Positions 24,995 to 32,262 of a DNA stretch of 64,000 nt are shown piece by piece (position 1 is the first letter of the stretch; every line of letters starts with the position of its first letter). The stretch comes from Bacillus pseudomycoides (lineage in GTDB: Bacteria; Bacillota; Bacilli; Bacillales; Bacillaceae_G). Where the stretch lies: assembly GCF_022811845.1 (NCBI RefSeq), contig NZ_CP064266.1:1860001-1924000 (forward strand), in the 5' to 3' direction. Position numbers and translations under genes: made by a program. The notes beneath the pieces are model-generated. The model was not told the DNA's origin and searched no databases. It saw only the letters and a program-made list of their open reading frames with translations.

Positions 24995-25366
24995 GTGGAT
25001 GTTTTCTTGAGCATTGCTGAAGAAAGAATTCGTCAAGCAATCAATAACGGTGACCTTGATGATCTTCCTGGTAAAGGAAAACCACTGCAATTAGAAGACC
25101 TTTCAATGGTACCTCCAGAGCTTAGAATGAGCTACAAAATTTTGAAAAATGCTGGTATGATTCCGGCAGAAATGGAATTGCAAAAGGATATATTGAAAAT
25201 AGAAGACTTAATCGCTTGTTGCTACGATGAAGCGAAACGAGCGAAACTAAAAGAGGAATTAACTGCAAAAACTCTCCGCTTTCAACAGTTAATGGAGAAG
25301 AGAAGAATAAAAGGAAATTCAGCATTTCGTATGTACCAAAATCAAGTGTTTCGTAAATTATGCTAA
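24995..25366 (+). CDS. DUF1992 / DnaJ-homologue-subfamily C member 28-like protein
   Basis: This 123-residue soluble protein matches the DUF1992 family: the N-terminal AEERIRQAINNGDLDDLPGK followed by GKPLQLED and VPPELRMSYKILKNAGMIP is the family core. The start is GTG 24995, 7 bp after AAGGAGGA; the frame open from 24920 has no site. The family's biochemical role is unknown. It forms a small cluster with a thioredoxin-like gene 15 bp downstream and a short membrane protein. Confidence 0.85.
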   Translation: MDVFLSIAEERIRQAINNGDLDDLPGKGKPLQLEDLSMVPPELRMSYKILKNAGMIPAEMELQKDILKIEDLIACCYDEAKRAKLKEELTAKTLRFQQLMEKRRIKGNSAFRMYQNQVFRKLC

Positions 25367-25381
25367 GAGGGATAGGATAGC

Positions 25382-25696
25382 ATGAGAAAATTTCAAACGA
25401 CAGAAGAATTAGTAACATATATTGAAGCGAAAGATGTAGTGCTTTTATTCATCAAAACGGAAAACTGTGGTGTTTGTGATGTCATGTTAGAGAAAGTAAA
25501 TCACTTATTAGAACAATACCAAAGTGTAGAAAATATTGTAATTTCACTACAGGATATGAAAGAAATTTCAGCGAAGTATTTAGTATTTACAGGGCCAACT
25601 GTTTTATTATTTCATGAGGGGAAAGAGATACTGCGCGAGTCACGATTTATTTCCTTAGAGAAGATAGAACGAGTATTACAATTATTAAAAGAATAA
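25382..25696 (+). CDS. Thioredoxin-like protein
   Basis: This 104-residue protein is of thioredoxin size, with active-site-like CGVC in IKTENCGVCDVM (about residues 31-36) and the cis-Pro region FTGPTVLLFHEGKEI. There is no signal peptide, so it acts in the cytoplasm. The WCGPC Trp is replaced by Glu-Asn, as in YtpP/YbbN-type thioredoxin-like proteins. It starts 15 bp after the DUF1992 gene behind AGAGGGATAGG. Confidence 0.85.
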   Translation: MRKFQTTEELVTYIEAKDVVLLFIKTENCGVCDVMLEKVNHLLEQYQSVENIVISLQDMKEISAKYLVFTGPTVLLFHEGKEILRESRFISLEKIERVLQLLKE

Positions 25697-25710
25697 AGGA
25701 GGGGGCTTAT

Positions 25711-25959
25711 ATGGGATTTGTAATAGCAGCATTATTATTTTTAGCTTTGATTGGTATGATTGTAAAATCAATTAGATCAAATAAACGGAAAGTAAATCTT
25801 TATAAAATAGGTAATGGTGATAATACGACAAGTACTACTGTTTCTACACCAGTTTTCTTTGCAGGATCTGATAGTTCAAATGATTGTGGGAGTTCTTTTG
25901 GAGGAGACAGCGGTTTTTCAGGTGGTGATGGTGGTAGCTGTGGTGGCGGTGGGGATTAA
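25711..25959 (+). CDS. Short membrane protein with Gly/Ser/Cys-rich tail
   Basis: This 82-residue protein has one N-terminal membrane segment (about 3-20), a basic stretch (KSIRSNKRK) that sets the cytoplasmic side, and a tail made almost entirely of Gly, Ser, Asp and a few Cys (CGSSFGGDSGFSGGDGG). Such GGxGG tails also end TPM/YgcG-type proteins and some bacteriocin-like peptides, but no family domain is visible. It starts behind AAGGAGGGG and is the third gene of the small cluster. Confidence 0.6.
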   Translation: MGFVIAALLFLALIGMIVKSIRSNKRKVNLYKIGNGDNTTSTTVSTPVFFAGSDSSNDCGSSFGGDSGFSGGDGGSCGGGGD

Positions 25960-25994
25960 TGAAAAATACGCTTTTTATGGGCGTATTTCTTTTT

Positions 25995-26055
25995 AAACAA
26001 ACGTTTGATTAATTGGCCTGAACCCGTATAAAATCAGCTAAACAAACGTTTGTTT
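25995..26055 (+). promoter_or_regulatory. Promoter flanked by two TetR-type palindromic operators
   Basis: Operator 1 is AAACAAACGTTTGATT (25995-26010) and operator 2 the perfect 16-bp palindrome AAACAAACGTTTGTTT (26040-26055); centres are 45 bp apart. Between them lie TTGATT (26005-26010), a 16-bp spacer and TATAAA (26027-26032), a plausible sigma-A promoter. Operator 1 overlaps the -35 box and operator 2 the start region, a classic repression layout. The neighbouring TetR gene has a different operator, so the regulator is probably encoded elsewhere or lost. Confidence 0.6.
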
Positions 26056-26060
26056 AAAAT

Positions 26061-26219
26061 TTTATCCCGCTATTTTAAGACAGTAACACTCCCACCTCAA
26101 AATTCAGTGGAAGCAAAGAAGTTAGGAGGGAGATGAACTGTCCGTAAAAGCCCGATTGGTGAGGGCTAATAATCAGTAGGGTATGGAAAAAACCCCCACT
26201 GATTAAAGTTTCACTTTAT
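26061..26219 (+). repeat. bcr1-like element, full copy with TTTAT flanks
   Basis: The 149-bp body (26066-26214) begins CCCGCTATTTTAAGACAG and ends ATTAAAGTTTCAC, bounded by TTTAT direct repeats (26061-26065 and 26215-26219). The internal segments CCCACCTCAAAATTCAGTGG, AGCAAAGAAGTTAGGAGGG, CCCGTAAAAGCCCGATTGG and CTAATAATCAGTAGGGTA recur in part in the other copies. It matches the bcr1 element of the B. cereus group as I remember it. It lies directly downstream of the operator-flanked promoter. Confidence 0.85.
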
Positions 26220-26272
26220 AAGCTTAATGTATTGATAAATAAGGAATATATGATGTTATAAGGGGAATGGAC

Positions 26273-26416
26273 ATGGAAAAGAAACCAAAGGTCAAAAATA
26301 AAGGGAAGGTAGCACTATTTTTATTAGTTGCAGGTGGTGTGTTTATTGTTAAACTGGGATTTAAGTTTGGAGCTATTCATACACTTCGAACATGGTTTGA
26401 AAATACTTTTTCCTAA
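26273..26416 (+). CDS. Small single-span membrane protein, 47 residues
   Basis: ATG 26273 follows AAGGGGAATGG. The peptide has a basic N-terminus (MEKKPKVKNKGK), one hydrophobic helix (VALFLLVAGGVFIVKLG) and a short C-terminus ending TWFENTFS. No family is recognised. The ribosome binding site and composition support a real gene. It could be read from the operator-flanked promoter at 26005-26032 through the bcr1 copy. Confidence 0.55.
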   Translation: MEKKPKVKNKGKVALFLLVAGGVFIVKLGFKFGAIHTLRTWFENTFS

Positions 26417-26463
26417 ATAAGGAATATTCCCTCTTGTAAAAGAGGTTTTATATTTGTTAATAT

Positions 26464-26483
26464 TAGACTGAACGGTCGGTTTG
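26464..26483. promoter_or_regulatory. Predicted TetR operator before tetR
   Basis: AGACTGAACGGTCGGTTTGA contains the imperfect palindrome ACTGAACGGTCGGT. The same sequence is repeated before the MFS gene at 27111. Position directly before the regulator gene suggests autorepression. Confidence 0.7.
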
Positions 26484-26496
26484 ATGAGGTGTGAAC

Positions 26497-27081
26497 ATGA
26501 GAAAAAGTGCAGAAGAGATAAAAAAAGAAATAGCGTACCAAGCGGAAGAGCTATTTTCACAAAAAGGATATGCTGCAACATCTATGGAAGATATTTGTGA
26601 AATTACAAAGCGTAGTAAAGGTAGCATTTATTATCATTTTAAAAGTAAGGAAGAATTATTTTTATTTGTAGTAAAACAGCATACGTATGATTGGCTTGAA
26701 AAGTGGAAAGAAAAAGAAAAACAGTATCATACGAGTACCGAAAAATTATACGGGCTTGCAGAGTACCACGTGGAAGATATACAACAGCCTATTTTTAGTG
26801 CGGTGGAAGAGTTTTCTATGAGTCAAGTTGTAAGCAAAGAAATTTTGGATGAAATGCTAGTTTTAGCAAGAGCATCATATGGTGTTTTTGAAAAATTAAT
26901 TGAAGAAGGCATAAAATCAGGAGAATTCCGTCAAGAGGATACCAGGGATCTTATGTATATTGTAAATGGTTTGTTATCTGGGCTTGGAGTACTTTATTAT
27001 GAGTTAGATTCTACAGATATGAAGCGAATTTACAAAAAAGCAATTGATGTATTGCTACAAGGAATGGCAGCTGAATCTTAA
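26497..27081 (+). CDS. TetR/AcrR-family regulator
   Basis: This 194-residue repressor has a canonical N-terminal TetR helix-turn-helix: EELFSQKGYAATSMEDICE then ITKRSKGSIYYHFKSKEELF. The C-terminal ligand and dimer domain is all helical, and the closing YIVNGLLSGLGVLYYELDS is typical of QacR/AcrR relatives. ATG 26497 is used; the GTG at 26491 lies in the ribosome binding site. Identical operators sit before this gene and before the adjacent MFS gene, so it probably represses itself and the pump until a drug binds. Confidence 0.92.
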   Translation: MRKSAEEIKKEIAYQAEELFSQKGYAATSMEDICEITKRSKGSIYYHFKSKEELFLFVVKQHTYDWLEKWKEKEKQYHTSTEKLYGLAEYHVEDIQQPIFSAVEEFSMSQVVSKEILDEMLVLARASYGVFEKLIEEGIKSGEFRQEDTRDLMYIVNGLLSGLGVLYYELDSTDMKRIYKKAIDVLLQGMAAES

Positions 27082-27107
27082 ATCAGCAGCTTTTCTTTTA
27101 TATTAAA

Positions 27108-27128
27108 TTAGACTGAACGGTCGGTTTA
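27108..27128. promoter_or_regulatory. Predicted TetR operator before the MFS gene
   Basis: TTAGACTGAACGGTCGGTTTA repeats the operator at 26464-26483 almost base for base, 14 bp before the MFS start codon. Confidence 0.72.
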
Positions 27129-27141
27129 TGGAGGGGATAGT

Positions 27142-28383
27142 ATGAAAACTTTATTTAGAAACCGAGCATTTATGCTTGTTATGGCGTCTGATGTTTTACA
27201 GCAGTTTGCGATTTGGATTCGAAATATGGCACTTTTGTATTTCGTTATGGAGCGAACAAATAATGATCCCGTTTCAGTTTCATTATTATCGGTTATGGAA
27301 TACGCACCTATTTTTGTTTTTTCGTTCATTGGCGGTGCGCTAGCAGATCGCTGGAATCCGAAGAGAACGATGGTAGCAGGAGATATGCTAAGTATGTTAT
27401 CTATTATTGGGATTGTTTTCTTATTAAAAATTGATTATTGGCAGGCTATATTTTTTGCAGCGCTTGTTTCAGCAATTGTTGGGCAATTTTCTCAGCCTTC
27501 ATCTTCACGGATATTTAAACGCTATGTAGAAGAAAAACATGTTGCAAACGCAATTGCAGTAAATCAAACAGTGCAGTCGCTATTTATAATCTTTGGGCCA
27601 GTTGTAGGATCGATTGTTTATACACAGCTAGGATTATTTATTTCATTATATAGCTTAATTGGATTGTTTGCATTATCGGCTATTACTCTGTCGTTTTTGC
27701 CGAGATGGATAGAAAAAGAGAAAACGGAGAGTATTTCATTATGGAATGATATAAAAGAGGGATGGAGGTATGTCCTTCAAACAAAAAATTTATGTATGAT
27801 TACAATTACTTTCGCAATTATTGGGTTAGCAGTAGGATTAACAAATCCATTAGAAATATTTCTTGTTATTGAACGATTAGGAATGGAAAAGGAGGCTGTT
27901 CAATATTTAGCAGCATCTGATGGAATAGGTATGTTAATTGGAGGCGTCGTTGCGGCAGTTTTTTCCTCAAAAGTACATCCGAAAAAAATGTTTGTGTTTG
28001 GTATGAGTGTTTTGGCTATGTCATTTCTTGTAGAAGGACTGTCTACATCATTTTGGATTACTAGTTTGATGCGATTTGGAACGGGAATTTGTTTAGCGTG
28101 TGTTAACATTGTTGTTGGAACGCTTATGATTCAGCTTGTACCAGAGAATATGGTAGGACGTGTAAATGGTATAATTTTACCGCTTTTTATGGGAACTATG
28201 CTAATTGGAAATTCACTAGCTGGTGGATTAAAAGAAGCGACCTCACTTATTATTGTCTTTTGTATAGCGATGTCACTTATTTTACTCGCGATTTTACCAA
28301 TTTTACGTATGAGAATAAATGAAGAAGTCAGAAATAAAAAAGAGGATGCGAATCAAAAGGGGGTTACCGATTCTTTGATGTAG
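27142..28383 (+). CDS. MFS efflux transporter
   Basis: This 413-residue transporter has about 12 helices. It carries the MFS motif-A variant GALADRWNPKRTM between helices 2 and 3 and the overall pattern of the MefA/drug-efflux (DHA3-like) group, with FSQPSSSRIFKRYVEEKHVANAIAVNQ as a typical loop. It lies 60 bp after the TetR gene and shares its operator, which points to regulated export of a toxic compound. The substrate is unknown; macrolides are one possibility by family. It starts behind GGAGGGGA. Confidence 0.87.
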   Translation: MKTLFRNRAFMLVMASDVLQQFAIWIRNMALLYFVMERTNNDPVSVSLLSVMEYAPIFVFSFIGGALADRWNPKRTMVAGDMLSMLSIIGIVFLLKIDYWQAIFFAALVSAIVGQFSQPSSSRIFKRYVEEKHVANAIAVNQTVQSLFIIFGPVVGSIVYTQLGLFISLYSLIGLFALSAITLSFLPRWIEKEKTESISLWNDIKEGWRYVLQTKNLCMITITFAIIGLAVGLTNPLEIFLVIERLGMEKEAVQYLAASDGIGMLIGGVVAAVFSSKVHPKKMFVFGMSVLAMSFLVEGLSTSFWITSLMRFGTGICLACVNIVVGTLMIQLVPENMVGRVNGIILPLFMGTMLIGNSLAGGLKEATSLIIVFCIAMSLILLAILPILRMRINEEVRNKKEDANQKGVTDSLM

Positions 28384-28394
28384 AAATTGTACTA

Positions 28395-28422
28395 GAAAAG
28401 GAGCGATTCATGCTCCTTTTTT
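28395..28422 (+). terminator. Terminator after the MFS gene
   Basis: AAAAGGAGC and GCTCCTTTT form a stem around a 7-nt loop, followed by TTG. Confidence 0.85.
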
Positions 28423-28435
28423 GTCTGGGAATTTT

Positions 28436-28464
28436 TTGACAACTATATGTACCGAATATATACT
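28436..28464 (+). promoter_or_regulatory. Promoter of the small HTH gene
   Basis: TTGACA (28436-28441), a 17-bp spacer and TATACT (28459-28464) make a near-consensus promoter. The spacer holds the imperfect dyad ACTATATG/ATATATACT, a candidate site for autoregulation by the encoded regulator. Confidence 0.8.
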
Positions 28465-28503
28465 GATGTTGTAAAAATAATTTTACATGTTAGGAGAAAA
28501 GAT

Positions 28504-28698
28504 GTGAAAAACCAAATTTACGAATTACGCACTGAAAATAATATTTCACAAGGTGCATTAGCTGATAAATGTAAAGTGTCCAGACAGACAATAAATGCAA
28601 TTGAAAATAATAAATACGATCCAAGTTTAGCGTTGGCATTTCGTTTAGCGGAAGTATTAGGGACCACGGTTGATAAATTATTTTTGTATAAGCAGTAG
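28504..28698 (+). CDS. XRE-family transcriptional regulator, 64 residues
   Basis: This small protein is a single Cro/CI-type helix-turn-helix: ELRTENNISQGALADKCKVS then RQTINAIENNKYDPSLALAF and LAEVLGTTVDKLF. It is of the YozG/YvaO short type that often sits beside a DUF2178 membrane protein, which is absent here. The start is GTG 28504, 7 bp after TAGGAG; the longer frame from 28447 overlaps the promoter. Its target is unknown, perhaps its own promoter. Confidence 0.9.
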   Translation: MKNQIYELRTENNISQGALADKCKVSRQTINAIENNKYDPSLALAFRLAEVLGTTVDKLFLYKQ

Positions 28699-28734
28699 AG
28701 TTTTTAGTTGTGAAAAGGTATCGATAGAATGATA

Positions 28735-28775
28735 GGAAATGTCCCTTTCTGCATGCAGAGAGGGACATTTCCTAT
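28735..28775. terminator. Bidirectional terminator
   Basis: AGGAAATGTCCCT and AGGGACATTTCCT pair, with an inner CTGCATGCAG palindrome, between convergent genes. Confidence 0.88.
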
Positions 28776-30058
28776 TATAGTGTTTCTGACTTTGGAGCAG
28801 GTGGTGTAACAGAAGCGGAGTTTTCTGGTACCCTTGTTAGTATGAAGCCACCGATAATAAATAAAACGATAATACTTAGGACACCAACATTTGTTTTTCC
28901 TGTTAGTTGAGTTGTCACACCGACTAATACAGGCCCCATAATAGCTGCGAATTTACCGAAAATATTATAGAATCCGAAGAATTCATTTGCGGATTCTTTT
29001 GGCACAAGCTTTGCGAAATAAGAGCGGCTAAGTGCTTGTATTCCACCTTGAGAAGTTGCAACAAGCATTGCTAAAATCCAAAAATCGAGTGTTGTTTTTA
29101 AGAAATAAGCGTATGTGCAAATAATAATATAAATACTAATACCGACATATAGCATTTTTTTACCTTTAAACGTTTCAGATAGTTTTCCGTACAGTAAAGC
29201 GAATGGACAAGCGACAATTTGTGTTACAAATAAAATAATAAGTAGGTTTGTCGCACTAATACCAAGGTCTGTTCCATAAGCTGTGGACATTGTAATAATT
29301 GTATCGACACCGTCAATGTAGAAGAAATAAGCAAGTAAAAATAAAAAGACAGTGCGATATTGACGGATATTTTTAAATGTATGAGCTAAACGCTTAAAGC
29401 TCATCGTAATTGGTTTTGGATGACGTTCAATATAATGTGTTTGTTCCACATTTTTGAGCATCGGAATCGTAAATAATCCCCACCAAAGAGCTGTAATTGC
29501 AAAGGAAATTTGACTAGCGATACCAACTGATAATGGAATTGTTCCTTTCTGTGCCAGGATAATAAGAGCGATACAGCCGATAAAAGGTATCGTACTTCCA
29601 ATATACCCTAACGCAAATCCGCGTGTTGAAATGCGATCCATTCTATCTACTGTTGTAACATCTACTAAAAATGCATCATAGAAAATATTAGCTCCAGCAA
29701 ATCCAACTAAAGCGAGCATATAACAACCTAATAATAAGTACCATTGTGAGGTAGGTACAACCGCTAGCATACTTGTAAAGATAATGCCTAGTCCGAAGAA
29801 GAATGTGAAAAAGCGCTTTTTAAATTCTTTATAATCAGCAATTGTACCGAGAATTGGAGCGAGAATAGAGATTAGAAGTGTAGAGAAAGAATTTGCATAC
29901 CCCCAAAAAGCCGTTGAGGTTGCTCCAGATAGACCTGCTTCTTTTGCAGCAGCTTTGAAATAAATAGGAAATAGGGCAGTTGTAATGACAAGCGAGTATA
30001 CTGAGTTTGCCCAGTCATACAATATCCAGCTTTTTTCTTGCCTGGACATTTTTTTCAT
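28775..30058 (-). CDS. MFS transporter of the UMF1/Atg22-like family
   Basis: This 427-residue protein has about 12 membrane helices. The N-terminal KSWILYDWANSVYSLVITTA is the hallmark of the UMF1 group (B. subtilis YxiO relatives), and ISTRGFALGYIGS is a second typical block. ATG 30058 follows AAGGAGG at 30067-30073 on the minus strand; the frame open to 30088 is not needed. The transported compound is unknown; yeast Atg22 exports amino acids from vacuoles. It is probably monocistronic, 107 bp after the phosphodiesterase gene on the same strand. Confidence 0.87.
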   Translation of the reverse strand: MKKMSRQEKSWILYDWANSVYSLVITTALFPIYFKAAAKEAGLSGATSTAFWGYANSFSTLLISILAPILGTIADYKEFKKRFFTFFFGLGIIFTSMLAVVPTSQWYLLLGCYMLALVGFAGANIFYDAFLVDVTTVDRMDRISTRGFALGYIGSTIPFIGCIALIILAQKGTIPLSVGIASQISFAITALWWGLFTIPMLKNVEQTHYIERHPKPITMSFKRLAHTFKNIRQYRTVFLFLLAYFFYIDGVDTIITMSTAYGTDLGISATNLLIILFVTQIVACPFALLYGKLSETFKGKKMLYVGISIYIIICTYAYFLKTTLDFWILAMLVATSQGGIQALSRSYFAKLVPKESANEFFGFYNIFGKFAAIMGPVLVGVTTQLTGKTNVGVLSIIVLFIIGGFILTRVPENSASVTPPAPKSETL

Positions 30059-30165
30059 ATCATGTTCCTCCTTAAGTCGTTCTAACATTAGTGTACAAAA
30101 ATAAAAATAGGAAAAAGAGAAACTGAGGTAAGTTTTACGTAACCTTTACATATATACACATTTCT

Positions 30166-31479
30166 TTACAATTGAAGTAAATCCTCTATTACAGTTCCGT
30201 CAGTCTCACCAAGATGTAATCCGAGCAATCGAGCAATAGTTGGTCCTTCATCGATGAGACGCATATATGGAATGATTGCTCCTTGGCGAACGCCTTTCCC
30301 AGCCGCCATAAAGATCGTTTCATAATTTGGTTTTGTAGGAGAATATCCATGCGTACCAAATGTGTATTTTTTACTGGAAGTTACATCTTTTTCTGTAATC
30401 TCTTTTATAAAAGCTCCTGTATAGTTTTCAGTAAAGTAATAGCCTTCTCTTGCCTCAAGCATGAAAAGACAGTTTTCATCAGCTCCATGTTCTTTTGCAT
30501 CTTCATCATGGAGTATAAATTCAATTCCGTTTTGTTTATCCTGAAGAAGTTCTTCAAGAAGGTGTTGTACAGTTTGTATAGTTTGGATATCATTCTTATC
30601 CTTTACATACACGTAAGCAGAGCCATCACAGCTTTGACAATAAGCGTCCCAAGCTGTTAATTTTTCATTTTGATTTACTGAAATGAGTCCTTTTTGATAG
30701 AAAAGAACATTTAATTGAATAGTTTTATTCTCACTAAGAGCGCTATGATCACCGAGAGCAATAATTGTACTTTCTTCATACATACCAGCTTCTTTTAATG
30801 CTTTGATAATATTCCCGAGTCTTTCATCGTGTCTTTGAATAGCAGCCCTTGTTTCTGGAGAAGAAAATCCGTGATAATGCCTTTGTGTATCTAAATCTGT
30901 AAAATGCACAAACATAACATTAGGTCTTTTTGTTTGAATGGTGTATACAGCAGAAGCGAGGACAAAATCATCAAGCTCAGGTTGTGATAATCCATTTCTA
31001 ATATGGCCAAAACGACGATTTAAATCTAGTTGATACAAAGGGCTTCCGCTAAAAAGTGAAACAAGGACTTGATTTTGCCATGGTCTGTTTGGAAAGATTT
31101 CAGGTAAGTTATAGTCAATTTTTGCTCTTCCTGTAACAGGCCATAGAAGGGCAGCGGTTGTAAAATTGGCTTTTCTTGCCTCGTCATATAATGTCGTTCC
31201 TTTAATAGAATGACGGTACCAATGCCAATCTGGTGATTCCCTTCCAGGCTGAAGTAATGTATTGTTTACAACACCATGCTTGTTAGGATAATTACCAGTT
31301 ACAATAGTGGCGTGGCTTGGATACGTTACAGAAGGATAAATAGCTTCTACTTTTTTGGCAATTGCACCTTGTTCTATTAAAGAGCGAAAATGAGGAAGTT
31401 CTTGTAATATAGGAAAATCTAAAGCTGATAAGCAGTCAAAAGATAAAATGATTACATGATTTGTTAATGGATTTTCCAT
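30166..31479 (-). CDS. Alkaline-phosphatase-superfamily nucleotide pyrophosphatase/phosphodiesterase
   Basis: This 437-residue metalloenzyme matches the type I phosphodiesterase/NPP family. Metal and nucleophile motifs occur in order: LSFDCL near residue 14, YPSVTYPSHATIVTG with the nucleophilic Thr, FTDLDTQRHYHG, and GDHSALS, with FGTHGYSP near the C-terminus. There is no signal peptide, so it is cytoplasmic. Substrates of relatives include nucleotides and phosphodiesters; the real one is unknown. It starts behind GGAGGTATCC on the minus strand. Confidence 0.87.
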   Translation of the reverse strand: MENPLTNHVIILSFDCLSALDFPILQELPHFRSLIEQGAIAKKVEAIYPSVTYPSHATIVTGNYPNKHGVVNNTLLQPGRESPDWHWYRHSIKGTTLYDEARKANFTTAALLWPVTGRAKIDYNLPEIFPNRPWQNQVLVSLFSGSPLYQLDLNRRFGHIRNGLSQPELDDFVLASAVYTIQTKRPNVMFVHFTDLDTQRHYHGFSSPETRAAIQRHDERLGNIIKALKEAGMYEESTIIALGDHSALSENKTIQLNVLFYQKGLISVNQNEKLTAWDAYCQSCDGSAYVYVKDKNDIQTIQTVQHLLEELLQDKQNGIEFILHDEDAKEHGADENCLFMLEAREGYYFTENYTGAFIKEITEKDVTSSKKYTFGTHGYSPTKPNYETIFMAAGKGVRQGAIIPYMRLIDEGPTIARLLGLHLGETDGTVIEDLLQL

Positions 31480-31617
31480 TATGGATACCTCCTGTTATAT
31501 AACTTATTATTATATATTACTATTGATACCTGGTTATAAAAACTTGTTTTTGAAGAAAGTTAATTGTTTATTTTTTGAATTTTAAAACATATAATAAATT
31601 ATAAGGGAATGAATGGC

Positions 31618-31902
31618 ATGAGTGGATTTGAAGTGTTTTTTATAATTGGAGCGGCAACAATTCTTGTTGTATTTGCTGTTTCATTTTTATTAAAGAAGCA
31701 ATTTCCAAAGAGGTCGTTTGATATTATATTTGCACTTATTTTAATTCTTCTTTGTTTAGCTTTCTTTCCGGTTACCATCTTCGCTATTGGTGGATGGGAT
31801 GGAATGGGTTATGGTATTGCATGTTTCTTTGTTTTAGTGGGAACAATCATCGGTATGATTACCCATCAAATTGTGAAACTCTTTCGAAAAACATATGTGT
31901 AG
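31618..31902 (+). CDS. YesK-like small membrane protein
   Basis: This protein of 94 residues has three hydrophobic segments separated by short basic loops (LLKKQFPKRS) and ends in a basic tail (VKLFRKTYV). Size and pattern resemble B. subtilis YesK, though the match is judged by eye only. Of two in-frame starts (31609 and 31618) I prefer 31618, because AAGGGA lies only 2 bp before the first. Function is unknown. Confidence 0.65.
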   Translation: MSGFEVFFIIGAATILVVFAVSFLLKKQFPKRSFDIIFALILILLCLAFFPVTIFAIGGWDGMGYGIACFFVLVGTIIGMITHQIVKLFRKTYV

Positions 31903-31959
31903 ACTTAGTATAAAACAGAAAAAAATGAAAAGAATATATAAAAATAAGAAAATTAGCTA

Positions 31960-31988
31960 TTGTCTTGAAATAGAATTTATATTATGAT
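31960..31988 (+). promoter_or_regulatory. Promoter of the T-box proS transcript
   Basis: TTGTCT (31960-31965), a 17-bp spacer and TATGAT (31983-31988) lie about 25 bp before the T-box leader. Confidence 0.7.
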
Positions 31989-32014
31989 ATTCAACAAATT
32001 TATTTAGTTATAAC

Positions 32015-32240
32015 GATGAAAAAGGATTAGTACATATCGCACCTTTTTGACAGAGAGAGAATCCGTTTGGCTGGAAGATTCTTAAAAAGACGACATGGAA
32101 CCTACCTTTGAGTTCTGCATATGCAGCGGGAAGTTCCCGTTATCAAAAAGAGAGCATGTACAATTGGTTTGTACATGAATCAGGGTGGTAACGCCGGCAA
32201 AAGCTCGGTCCCTATTTTGGGGACACGGGCTTTTTTTATT
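32015..32240 (+). ncRNA. proS leader: T-box leader of proS
   Basis: The conserved T-box CAGGGTGGTAACGCCGG (about 32180-32196) is followed by a terminator (GCTCGGTCCC with GGGGACACGGGC, then seven T). TGGT in the T-box suits the ACCA end of tRNA-Pro. A CCT triplet at 32101-32103, in the expected 3' side of stem I, is a plausible Pro specifier. Uncharged tRNA-Pro would stabilise the antiterminator and switch proS on. Confidence 0.93.
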
Positions 32241-32262
32241 TTCTAAAGGAGGAAGAATGAAT

